Shown here piece by piece: positions 57,454 to 64,000 of a DNA stretch of 64,000 bases. Source of the stretch: Filimonas sp. (GTDB lineage: Bacteria > Bacteroidota > Bacteroidia > Chitinophagales > Chitinophagaceae); the NCBI GenBank assembly GCA_017306865.1, contig JAFKHH010000011.1, positions 682,001 to 746,000 on the forward strand, written 5' to 3'. Made by a program: the position numbers and the translations under genes. The notes under the pieces are model-generated. The model was given only the letters and a program-made list of their open reading frames with translations. It did no database searches and was not told the DNA's origin. Within the stretch, counting starts at the first letter, position 1. Each line of letters begins with the position of its first letter.

Positions 57454-58221
57454 ATGAAGAAATTTATAGAAAAGTTAAAACACATCAGGATTGTACGTGC
57501 ATGTGTATATGCTATAGTAGGGGTTGCATCCTATCCCGGTCTTATGTGGGTTAATAAGCTTAAGATAGAAGGCACTGAACATATAGAAAATTTACCCCGG
57601 AAAAACGTTCTTTTTGTAAGCAATCACCAGACATATTTTGCCGACGTTATTACCTTCCTGCATATATTTTGCGCTATCAAATGGCGTAAGCGTAACCGTT
57701 TAGGGTTACCTTATTATTTGCTCAGTCCTTTTACGAATGTATATTATGTAGCTGCTGAAGAAACAATGAATGGCACATTTATCAGCCGTTTGTTTAAACT
57801 GGCCGGTGCGTTAACGGTAAAGCGTACTTGGAGAAAAGAAGGTACAGAGCAACGCAGGGGGCTTGATCCCTCTGATACGCGTAAGATAGAACGTGCCCTA
57901 TCGGATAGCTGGGTGATTACATTTCCACAAGGCACAACAAAACCTTTTGCCCCGGGGAGAAAAGGTACAGCGCATATTATTAAAAGAAACAGGCCTATTG
58001 TGGTGCCTGTTGTAATAGGTGGTTTCTGGCGTGCTTTTACAAAGAAGGGATTAACATTTAAAAAGAAAGGCTCGCAGCTATCTGTAAGATTTAAAGAGCC
58101 ATTGCAAATAGATTATGATGCGCCTGTTGAACAAATATTGGATCAGATCATGGATGCCATTGAACAAAGCAAGAAGTTTATGCTGAAGGGAAAGCATCAT
58201 GTGAAGAAAAGTGAATTGTGA
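57454..58221 (+). CDS. 1-Acyl-sn-glycerol-3-phosphate acyltransferase-like protein (PlsC family)
   Basis: 255 aa. Acyl-CoA or acyl-ACP dependent lipid acyltransferase. 'LFVSNHQTYFADVITFLHIF' holds the catalytic His, but the His-Asp pair is HQTYFAD, that is HX5D instead of HX4D. 'VTFPQGTTKPFAPGRKG' (reading WVITFPQGTT in full) is the FPEGTR-like motif with Gln for Glu, and 'RPIVVPVVIGGFWRAF' is the third motif. The changed spacing and Q may mean an altered acceptor or a distinct subfamily, such as aminolipid or ornithine-lipid O-acyltransferases; this is inference. Convergent with the thioesterase gene. Confidence 0.85.
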   Translation: MKKFIEKLKHIRIVRACVYAIVGVASYPGLMWVNKLKIEGTEHIENLPRKNVLFVSNHQTYFADVITFLHIFCAIKWRKRNRLGLPYYLLSPFTNVYYVAAEETMNGTFISRLFKLAGALTVKRTWRKEGTEQRRGLDPSDTRKIERALSDSWVITFPQGTTKPFAPGRKGTAHIIKRNRPIVVPVVIGGFWRAFTKKGLTFKKKGSQLSVRFKEPLQIDYDAPVEQILDQIMDAIEQSKKFMLKGKHHVKKSEL

Positions 58222-58228
58222 ATGGAGA

Positions 58229-58400
58229 GAAACGTGAATGGTGAATAGTCAATGGTGAAAATATTCAGATTAAAACAAAAGGCAGTCATGTTCTAATGAC
58301 TGCCTTTTGTTTATATACCTTTTAACTAGCTTCCAACTATTCTACAACGTCTCAGTTGCTTTCACCATTGACCATTCACAACTCACTACTGACCACTCAC
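58229..58400. repeat. Facing 'gtgaatggtgaatagtcaat' words around a terminator
   Basis: 'aacgtgaatggtgaatagtc' (58231-58250) faces 'tcaccattgaccattcacaa' (58363-58382) with the terminator 58273-58312 between them. Confidence 0.55.
58273..58312. terminator. Bidirectional terminator between plsC-like and thioesterase genes
   Basis: 16-bp perfect arms aaacaaaaggcagtca / tgactgccttttgttt with an 8-nt loop. It serves both convergent genes. Confidence 0.9.
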
Positions 58401-58405
58401 ATCTC

Positions 58406-58936
58406 CTATTCGCTTTTTCCTTCTTTGGGAAAGAACAATGCTTTCAGCTCGTTCGCATCATCTGGTTTGATCTTACCGCCAAGTAGCAGGCGGATCTGGC
58501 GACGGCGTAATGCACCTTCGTATGCTTTCTTTTCTTCCTCTGTTTCCGGGATCAAAGCAGGTACTTTACGTGGTTTATTATTCGGGTCCAATGCCACGAA
58601 AGTAAAATAAGCTTCATTACTTTCATACTGGTATTGGTGAAGAGAGTCTTCGCCCCAAACCTGTAAGTGTATTTCCATGGAAGTATTGAAGGCACGTGTT
58701 ACTTTGGCTTCAATATGTACAATATTGCCAAGCTTAATAGGGTTCTTGAAACTAATGTTGTCTACACTTGCCGTCATGCTGGGGGAGTTGCAATGCTTGC
58801 CTGCAGCCATTGCTGCAGCAATATCCATCCAGTACATTAAGCGGCCACCCATCAGGTTGCCGAAACCATTCGTATCATTAGGCAGCACCAGTTCATTCAT
58901 CACCGTAAAACTTTCGCTGGCTTTTTTCCCTTCCAT
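58406..58936 (-). CDS. Acyl-CoA thioesterase, hotdog fold (YciA/BACH type)
   Basis: 176 aa. Hydrolyses acyl-CoA. Family landmarks are 'VLPNDTNGFGNLMGGRLMYW' and 'MDIAAAMAAGKHCNSPSMTA' (the N-x-x-G-x-x-x-G-G catalytic segment with Asp), 'ISFKNPIKLGNIVHIEAKVT' and 'FTFVALDPNNKPRKVPALIP'. The C-terminal ~45 residues extend beyond YciA with a basic then acidic helix. A clear -7 box TATCTTTG (plus 58962-58969) lies 25 nt upstream. Confidence 0.9.
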   Translation of the reverse strand: MEGKKASESFTVMNELVLPNDTNGFGNLMGGRLMYWMDIAAAMAAGKHCNSPSMTASVDNISFKNPIKLGNIVHIEAKVTRAFNTSMEIHLQVWGEDSLHQYQYESNEAYFTFVALDPNNKPRKVPALIPETEEEKKAYEGALRRRQIRLLLGGKIKPDDANELKALFFPKEGKSE

Positions 58937-58961
58937 TGATATTATTTGAATTTAAGTGGCG

Positions 58962-58969
58962 CAAAGATA
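58962..58969 (-). promoter_or_regulatory. -7 promoter box of the thioesterase gene
   Basis: Minus-strand TATCTTTG, 25 nt before the ATG, a normal leader length. Confidence 0.6.
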
Positions 58970-59168
58970 GTCTATTGTAGGTTATGTTACCATTTGTTAG
59001 TAAAGAAGCTGGATAGTTTCAAAGGTTTATAGTTTCAATGTTTCATTATGGAACAATGTATTTAATCACTTCTTTTTCACAATTCGCTGTATAGCATAGC
59101 CAAAATTGTATGCATTTCTTAAAAAATCCTTTTTACTTCCCCGGCATCTACCGATATTCGCACCACGA

Positions 59169-60365
59169 ATGATTGTTAGTATGGACTTATCTTTTGACAA
59201 TACAGAGGTAGCATTTGCCTACAAATCCAATAAAGAGTTAAAGGCTGCAAAGTTTCTTTTTGGCTCCATGAATTATCCTTGGTTTTCAGCCATCGGTACG
59301 CGCATTACGCCGTTTTTAATGAAAACGGGTTTACCTATTCATGGCATTATCAGGGCTACGATCTTTAAACAGTTTGTAGGTGGTGAAACGCTGGAGCAGA
59401 CTGCTGAAGTGGGTAAGGTGCTGGATAACTATGGTGTGCAGGTAATACTCGATTATGGTGTAGAAGGCAAAGAAGGTGAAGCTAGTTTTGATCATGCAAC
59501 AGAAGAGTTTATCAAAGTGATCAACTATGCGGCTACACAAAAGAACATTCCTTTTATCAGTGTAAAAATAACCGGGCTTGCGCGTTTTGCATTACTGCAA
59601 ACATTGAACGAAGCGCCACGCCTGCGTAGCGGTATTCATGACCATGAAGCGGAAAATGAAGAGTGGGATAGAGTAAGGGAGCGTATGTACCAGATATGCG
59701 AAGCCGCAGCTAATAAAGGCATTGGTGTACTGGTAGATGCAGAAGAAAGCTGGATCCAGGACCCGATTGACAGGCTGACAATGGAGATGATGGGTATCTT
59801 CAACAAAGAGAAAGTAATTGTTTTCAATACGATTCAGCTATACCGTCACGACCGGTTACGCTTTTTGAAATTGTCTCACCAGATAGCGCAGCAGCAAGGC
59901 TTCCTGTTAGGTGTGAAACTGGTACGCGGTGCTTATATGGAAAAAGAGCGCGCGCGTGCTTCTCAGCAAGGCTATCCGTCACCTATACAGGCAGATAAAT
60001 CTTTTACTGACGGTGACTATAATGCCGGTGTGGAATACTGCATAGAAAACCTGGATACAACCAGTGTGATCATTGCTTCTCACAATGAGTATAGCAACCT
60101 GCATGCAGCAAAGTTGCTGGATGAAAAAGGAATAGCGCATAACCACGCACACATACACTTCTCACAGTTGTATGGTATGAGCGATAACATTACGTTCAAT
60201 CTCGCGAAGGCAGGCTATTCTGTAAGTAAGTATTTACCATTTGGCCCGATCAGGGATGTAATTCCTTACCTTATGCGCAGGGCGCAGGAGAATAGCAGTA
60301 TTAATGGACAAACCAGCCGTGAGTTTTCTTTAATTAAGAAAGAACTGGCAAGAAGAAAGAGTTAA
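59169..60365 (+). CDS. Proline dehydrogenase
   Basis: 398 aa from ATG 59169 (ATG 59181, 'MDLSFDNTEVAFAYKSNKEL', is equally good; the longer frame begins with TTG). FAD-dependent oxidation of proline to pyrroline-5-carboxylate. TIM-barrel blocks: 'IFKQFVGGETLEQTAEVGKV', 'GVQVILDYGVEGKEGEASFD', 'PFISVKITGLARFALLQTLN', 'GVLVDAEESWIQDPIDRLTM', 'LLGVKLVRGAYMEKERARA' (K/R FAD and substrate site) and 'YSVSKYLPFGPIRDVIPYLM' with RR in 'MRRAQENSS'. A monofunctional PutA-N type; no P5C dehydrogenase lies nearby. Confidence 0.95.
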   Translation: MIVSMDLSFDNTEVAFAYKSNKELKAAKFLFGSMNYPWFSAIGTRITPFLMKTGLPIHGIIRATIFKQFVGGETLEQTAEVGKVLDNYGVQVILDYGVEGKEGEASFDHATEEFIKVINYAATQKNIPFISVKITGLARFALLQTLNEAPRLRSGIHDHEAENEEWDRVRERMYQICEAAANKGIGVLVDAEESWIQDPIDRLTMEMMGIFNKEKVIVFNTIQLYRHDRLRFLKLSHQIAQQQGFLLGVKLVRGAYMEKERARASQQGYPSPIQADKSFTDGDYNAGVEYCIENLDTTSVIIASHNEYSNLHAAKLLDEKGIAHNHAHIHFSQLYGMSDNITFNLAKAGYSVSKYLPFGPIRDVIPYLMRRAQENSSINGQTSREFSLIKKELARRKS

Positions 60366-60398
60366 TTTAAAATTTAATATTTGAGATTTGAAATAATT

Positions 60399-60430
60399 AA
60401 TGCCATCTGCGTTTGTAGATGGCATTTTTA
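60399..60430 (+). terminator. Terminator of the proline dehydrogenase gene
   Basis: aatgccatct / agatggcatt arms with an 8-nt loop, followed by ttta, 34 bp past the stop. Confidence 0.82.
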
Positions 60431-60539
60431 TTTGAGATTTCAAATTTGATATTTGAAATGAAGCGTATTTAATGCTAAGACCTCTATTCTATCGTTACTG
60501 TAATTCGTTCCTATTTCTATCATTGCTCAATGTAGAACA

Positions 60540-60566
60540 AGCCGCTGAAGAGTGCGACGCAACAAT
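60540..60566 (+). repeat. 27-bp interspersed repeat, copy 2
   Basis: 'agccgctgaagagtgcgacg' followed by 'caacaat'; 24 of 27 bases match 11499-11525. Confidence 0.5.
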
Positions 60567-60656
60567 AGTTTTATAGTAGTAGTGTAGCCGGGTCCATATT
60601 TAATAAAAAGTGAACAATGTCTTTGTGACTAATTTCAAATCTCAAATATGAAATCG

Positions 60657-61295
60657 TCATATCGTCACCCAACCTTGTTTAATTGCATAGATGGCTAATC
60701 CTACACGGCTTTTGATCTGTAATTTTTCGAATAGCGTATCGCGATAGCTGTCTATGGTACGCGGGCTTACAAACATCTTGTCTGCTATTTCTTTATACGT
60801 AAGGTCTGTGGCAGACCATTTTAGAAATTCTTTTTCGCGTTCGCTTAGAGATGCACCATCCTCACTGATGGCTTTGGGTACGCTTTTGTTCAATTGAGTA
60901 TTCATAAGTTCGTTAATAAAATATTCTCCACGGGCGGCATGTGCAATGCCATTTTTAAGTTCTTCCGGGTTACATTCTTTTAATAAATAGCCTTTGGCGC
61001 CAGCATGCAACATTTTCAGGATACTCACTTCGTCGGTCATCATAGACAGTGCCAGCAACTGTACGGATGGGTAGAGCGTAGCTATAGCCGTTGCGGTTGC
61101 ATGTCCGTTCAGCTCAGGCATATTAATATCAAGTATTGCCACATGCGGCAATACCTGCTGTTGTGCCATTATCTCCAGCAACTCTCTTCCGTTCGCGGTT
61201 TCAATAGTAACCTCGCAATCCGGGAAGGTGTTTATCAGGTTGACAAGTGCTTTCCGTAGCAACGTGTGATCGTCAGCAATAGCCAGTTTGATCAT
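60657..61295 (-). CDS. NarL/LuxR-type response regulator, orphan
   Basis: 212 aa. Receiver domain: 'KLAIADDHTLLRKALVNLIN' with the acidic pair D8-D9, phosphoacceptor D in 'PHVAILDINMPELNGHATA', 'LLALSMMTDE' (T/S switch) and 'AGAKGYLLKECNPEELKNGI' with the conserved Lys. C-terminal LuxR/GerE HTH: 'LSEREKEFLKWSATDLTYKE', 'IADKMFVSPRTIDSYRDTLF' and 'EKLQIKSRVGLAIYAIKQGW'. No histidine kinase gene lies in the neighbourhood. DNA targets unknown. Its start faces thyA across 491 bp. Confidence 0.93.
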   Translation of the reverse strand: MIKLAIADDHTLLRKALVNLINTFPDCEVTIETANGRELLEIMAQQQVLPHVAILDINMPELNGHATATAIATLYPSVQLLALSMMTDEVSILKMLHAGAKGYLLKECNPEELKNGIAHAARGEYFINELMNTQLNKSVPKAISEDGASLSEREKEFLKWSATDLTYKEIADKMFVSPRTIDSYRDTLFEKLQIKSRVGLAIYAIKQGWVTI

Positions 61296-61786
61296 CTTGG
61301 TTAAAATAGTTTAGTGCGAATGAATATGCATGCAACTGGGCGAGTTGAAACAGCGGGTACTAGCCAATAGGTAGTTTTGGTCGTCATTATAGGTATCTAG
61401 CAACTCAATTGGCCAAACACTGATTATAGGCTCCAAAATAAGCTCTTTCCAGTTAAGATGCACTCTTTTTGGGGATTTTGATCAAAAACACCCCTCCAAT
61501 ACGCACCCTACAAATATAATAGGCTTATTATCAGTTCTCCTCCGTTAAAAAACGACTTTCTGATGTTAAATATCACATAGGAAAGGCCCGTGGGGAATAG
61601 CAATTTTACAGGGCAATTGATGGCGTACCGGAATAAGGCAATCTTCCGGGGGCGTACTTGAACTTAACAGGCAATAGTTTTCTCATGATCGGCTCCTTAT
61701 CAAAGGAGCTGTTTTGTTTTAAGGAATTTCCACAGCCTGTCAATAATAAAATCAGTATAATCGGCTGTGCGTGGCTAACTTGCAGT
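61296..61786. other. Intergenic region upstream of thyA, 491 bp
   Basis: Long divergent gap between the response regulator and thyA. It holds a TAGTTTTG -7-like box (61372-61379) and, 78 bp before thyA, a terminator-like hairpin with a T-run (61692-61720). No protein frame is convincing. A short RNA or a transcription attenuator could occupy 61385-61720; there is no direct evidence. Confidence 0.45.
61692..61720 (+). terminator. Terminator-like hairpin in the thyA leader
   Basis: gctcctt / aaggagc arms around a 4-nt loop, followed by tgttttgtttt. No plus-strand gene lies upstream within 1.3 kb, so it would end a non-coding transcript or attenuate thyA. Confidence 0.5.
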
Positions 61787-62581
61787 ATGCAACAGTACCA
61801 GCAGTTATTACAGCATATTTTGGATACCGGTGTGGAAAAGACAGACCGTACAGGAACCGGTACCATCAGTTGTTTTGGATACCAGGCCCGCTTTGATCTT
61901 CAAAAAGGGTTTCCTCTTGTTACTACCAAAAAACTCCATTTAAAAAGTATCGTTTACGAATTGCTCTGGTTCCTGCGTGGGGAAACCAATATTCACTACC
62001 TGACTGAGCATGGGGTAAAGATCTGGGATGAATGGGCGGATGCGAATGGAGAATTAGGCCCGGTGTATGGCAAGCAATGGCGTAGCTGGGCGGGGGCAAA
62101 CGGAAAAACGATAGACCAGATAAGTGATGTTATAAAGCAGATTAAAAATAACCCGGATAGCAGGCGTATAATTGTAAGTGCATGGAATGTGGCAGACTTG
62201 CCGGATATGGCCCTGATGCCATGCCATGCTTTGTTCCAGTTTTATGTAGTGAATGGTAAATTGAGCTGCCAGCTATATCAGCGTAGTGCTGACGTATTCC
62301 TGGGCGTGCCGTTCAATATTGCTTCTTATGCTTTACTGACGATGATGATAGCGCAGGTTTGTGACCTGGAGCCTGGGGAGTTTATACACACGTTTGGGGA
62401 TGTGCATTTGTACAGCAATCATATAGAGCAGGCGAAGCTGCAACTGACGCGCGAGCCATTCCCTTTACCACAAATGAAGCTTAATCCAAATGTGAAGGAT
62501 ATCTTTGGATTTACATTTGAAGATTTTACTTTGGAAAATTACCAGGCACATCCACACATTAAAGCGCCTGTAGCTGTTTAA
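61787..62581 (+). CDS. thyA: Thymidylate synthase
   Basis: 264 aa from ATG 61787, the same length as E. coli ThyA; the 43 codons upstream are rejected as unlike the family. Methylates dUMP to dTMP with methylenetetrahydrofolate. Blocks: '[20 protein letters not shown]', '[20 protein letters not shown]', '[11 protein letters not shown]', '[20 protein letters not shown]' and '[10 protein letters not shown]' with catalytic C146, then '[20 protein letters not shown]'. folA follows after 10 bp, the usual thymidylate-folate pair. Confidence 0.97.
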   Translation: MQQYQQLLQHILDTGVEKTDRTGTGTISCFGYQARFDLQKGFPLVTTKKLHLKSIVYELLWFLRGETNIHYLTEHGVKIWDEWADANGELGPVYGKQWRSWAGANGKTIDQISDVIKQIKNNPDSRRIIVSAWNVADLPDMALMPCHALFQFYVVNGKLSCQLYQRSADVFLGVPFNIASYALLTMMIAQVCDLEPGEFIHTFGDVHLYSNHIEQAKLQLTREPFPLPQMKLNPNVKDIFGFTFEDFTLENYQAHPHIKAPVAV

Positions 62582-62591
62582 AGAAAGACCA

Positions 62592-63086
62592 ATGAAAGTA
62601 TCACTGATAGTGGCTGCGGCCGAGAATAACGCCATAGGAAAGGGGAATCAACTGTTGTGGCGTTTGCCAAACGACCTGAAGTATTTTAAAAATGTTACCT
62701 GGGCCTTACCGGTAGCTATGGGCAGAAAAACATACGAATCACTATCCGGTGAGCCACTGCCCGGCAGATTAAATATTGTAATTACAAGACAGGCCGGCTG
62801 GTCTGTGCCTAATGTAGTAGTGGTAAATAACCTGAAGGATGCCATTTTTGTTGCGCAGCAACACGACTATAAAGAAATAATGATAGCAGGTGGCGGTGAG
62901 ATCTATAAAGAAGCATTGCCGCATGCTGACAGAATATACCTTACACGTGTACATACGGAATTGCCTGCCGATACTTTTTTCCCTGCAATATCTTCAAAGG
63001 AATGGGAGCTTGTTTCCAACCAGGACTATAAGGCAGATGAAAAGCACGCCTATGATTATAGTTTCCAGGTGTGGGAGAGGAAATGA
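62592..63086 (+). CDS. folA: Dihydrofolate reductase
   Basis: 164 aa. Regenerates tetrahydrofolate from the dihydrofolate produced by ThyA. Landmarks: 'VSLIVAAAENNAIGKGNQLL', 'WRLPNDLKYFKNVTWALPVA' with the catalytic Asp (D28) and 'MGRKTYESLSGEPLPGRLNI' (NADPH-binding MGRKT-S), 'IMIAGGGEIYKEALPHADRI' and 'YLTRVHTELPADTFFP'. Separated from thyA by 10 bp and certainly cotranscribed. Followed by facing 'attgtt' words (63087-63203). Confidence 0.97.
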   Translation: MKVSLIVAAAENNAIGKGNQLLWRLPNDLKYFKNVTWALPVAMGRKTYESLSGEPLPGRLNIVITRQAGWSVPNVVVVNNLKDAIFVAQQHDYKEIMIAGGGEIYKEALPHADRIYLTRVHTELPADTFFPAISSKEWELVSNQDYKADEKHAYDYSFQVWERK

Positions 63087-63203
63087 GTGTTTAATTGTTC
63101 TATTGTTACATTGTTATTAGCCGTTTCGTATTTTAATATTCTCAACAATGTAACTATTAAACAATGCAACAATTAAGCAATGTGATCAACTAAACAATTC
63201 ACC
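63087..63203. repeat. Inverted 'gtttaattgttctattgtta' repeat
   Basis: 'tgtttaattgttctattgtt' (63088-63107) faces 'caacaatgtaactattaaac' (63145-63164), with a further copy 'caatgcaacaattaagcaat'. It lies between folA and the methyltransferase gene. Confidence 0.55.
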
Positions 63204-63215
63204 AATCCGCAACAC

Positions 63216-64000
63216 ATGTTTTCAAAATTCCAACTGGCAAAAAAATATCTTCAATATTGGTTTAGTGCGTCAAATAAAAAAGGGCATGGCGTACATTCTC
63301 CCTTTGTGTTTGAGTTTATAACTAAAGTGATCAACGATAAGAAAGATTATCCTTCTTATGATTCCATAGAGTTTGTAAGAGAGAAAATGTTGCAGGATAC
63401 GCACATGCTTACGATTGAAGATTTTGGCGCTGGTTCACGTGTCAACTCTAACTATCAGCGGTCTGTACAGTCTATTGCAAAGTCAGCCCTGAAACCACGT
63501 AAGTTCAGCCAGCTAATGCATCGCATGGTGCGTTATTATAAGCCGGAAACAGTGCTGGAGTTGGGTACATCATTGGGTATTACCTCTTCTTACCTTGCAA
63601 GCGCGAGGCCGGAAGCAAATGTAATTACAATGGAAGGCGCACCGGAAGTAGCGGCAGTAGCAAAACAGAATTTTCAAAATCTGCGTTTACAGAATATCGA
63701 AGTAGTAGAAGGTAATTTTGATGAAACATTACCCGACACACTGGCGTCATTACCATCTGTGGATTTTGCCTTTATAGATGGTAATCACAGGTATAAACCA
63801 ACCGTTGAATATTTCAACCAGATACTCGAAAGGGCCAACAACGATTCTATCATTATACTGGATGATATTCACTGGAGTGAAGAAATGGAGCAGGCATGGC
63901 ATGAAGTACAGCAACATCCCCGCGTAACCATGACGCTCGATCTGTTCTTTATCGGGATTGTATTGATAAAAGAAGAGTTTAAAATACCACAGCATTTTTT
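63216..64000 (+). CDS. Class I SAM-dependent O-methyltransferase-like protein, 3' end outside window
   Basis: Open from ATG 63216 to the right edge (261 codons). N-terminus 'MFSKFQLAKKYLQYWFSASN' and 'KKGHGVHSPFVFEFITKVIN' form a conserved helical cap seen in Bacteroidota members. The Rossmann methyltransferase domain follows: motif I 'KPETVLELGTSLGITSSYLA', 'ANVITMEGAPEVAAVAKQNF' (acidic loop), 'LPSVDFAFIDGNHRYKPTVE' (motif with D and H) and 'DSIIILDDIHWSEEMEQAWH'. It resembles catechol/caffeoyl-CoA type O-methyltransferases; substrate unknown. Only a few C-terminal residues should be missing. Confidence 0.88.
   Translation, partial: MFSKFQLAKKYLQYWFSASNKKGHGVHSPFVFEFITKVINDKKDYPSYDSIEFVREKMLQDTHMLTIEDFGAGSRVNSNYQRSVQSIAKSALKPRKFSQLMHRMVRYYKPETVLELGTSLGITSSYLASARPEANVITMEGAPEVAAVAKQNFQNLRLQNIEVVEGNFDETLPDTLASLPSVDFAFIDGNHRYKPTVEYFNQILERANNDSIIILDDIHWSEEMEQAWHEVQQHPRVTMTLDLFFIGIVLIKEEFKIPQHF

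Larger units (their letters stand above)
60366..60656. repeat. Intergenic word repeats and terminator, 291 bp
   Basis: 'tttaatatttgagatttgaa' (60373-60392) faces 'tttgagatttcaaatttgat' (60432-60451) around the terminator. The 27-bp repeat copy (60540-60566) and 'atttcaaatctcaaatatga' (60632-60651) follow. Confidence 0.5.

Overview
The window looks like a chromosomal segment of a Bacteroidota bacterium, most likely a member of the Chitinophagaceae or close kin. The evidence is the moderate-to-low GC content, the TAnnTTTG -7 promoter boxes, and Bacteroidota-typical families: a DUF4270 lipoprotein, a DUF5686 outer-membrane protein, a FucP-type sugar transporter, ThuA, an M61 peptidase and an N-terminal-only glycogen synthase. 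I see no rRNA, tRNA, CRISPR array, phage or complete insertion sequence. The placement rests on family recognition, not on a search.

Layout. 1-1773: a secreted beta-helix protein cut by the left edge. 2.2-6 kb: a DEAD-box helicase, OsmC and GNAT proteins, a YdcF protein and a small unknown. 6.5-13.7 kb: a tripartite RND efflux operon (TolC, HAE1 pump, adaptor, all minus) behind its own TetR gene. 14.0-21.7 kb: a second export cassette on plus (TetR, TolC, HlyD adaptor, two ABC ATPases, two ABC permeases), a split version of the CecR-YbhGFSR type plus a dedicated TolC. Both cassettes have palindromic operator candidates shared by the regulator and the transport genes. 22.7-26.2 kb: sugar transporter, ThuA lipoprotein, PhyH dioxygenase. 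26.3-33.5 kb: an inositol-lipid operon (inositol-phosphate synthase, PgpA-like phosphatase, GtrA, DUF5686, CDP-alcohol phosphotransferase fused to DUF4833, AUR1-like PAP2 protein). 33.6-38.9 kb: TetR, YdeI-like protein, serine hydrolase, M61 peptidase. 39.2-47.2 kb: panB, a polyphosphate pair (Ppx/GppA, PPK1), KTSC protein, rfaE2, a flippase-like protein, panD and panC. 47.3-54.9 kb: GT5-N protein, DUF4270, metK, guanine deaminase, cupin, ECF sigma factor with membrane partner, NlpC/P60 and small membrane proteins. 54.9-64 kb: TauE exporter, pyrophosphatase, SIMPL, PlsC, thioesterase, proline dehydrogenase, an orphan response regulator, thyA-folA and a methyltransferase cut by the right edge.

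The most unusual content is between the genes. Two ~370-385 bp MITE-like elements share a ~225 bp foldable core; one has 9-bp target duplications. A REP-like hairpin family keeps its lead sequence while its stem arms covary. Seven or more families of short 'word' repeats fill gene boundaries, often as facing inverted copies. A 286-bp element has 22-bp inverted ends, and there are smaller repeated palindromes. Together these suggest a genome rich in non-autonomous, structure-based intergenic elements.

Start codons were moved downstream of the longest frame where a signal peptide, a family-typical N-terminus, a promoter box or a non-ATG codon favoured it. All functions are inferred from sequence motifs read by eye.
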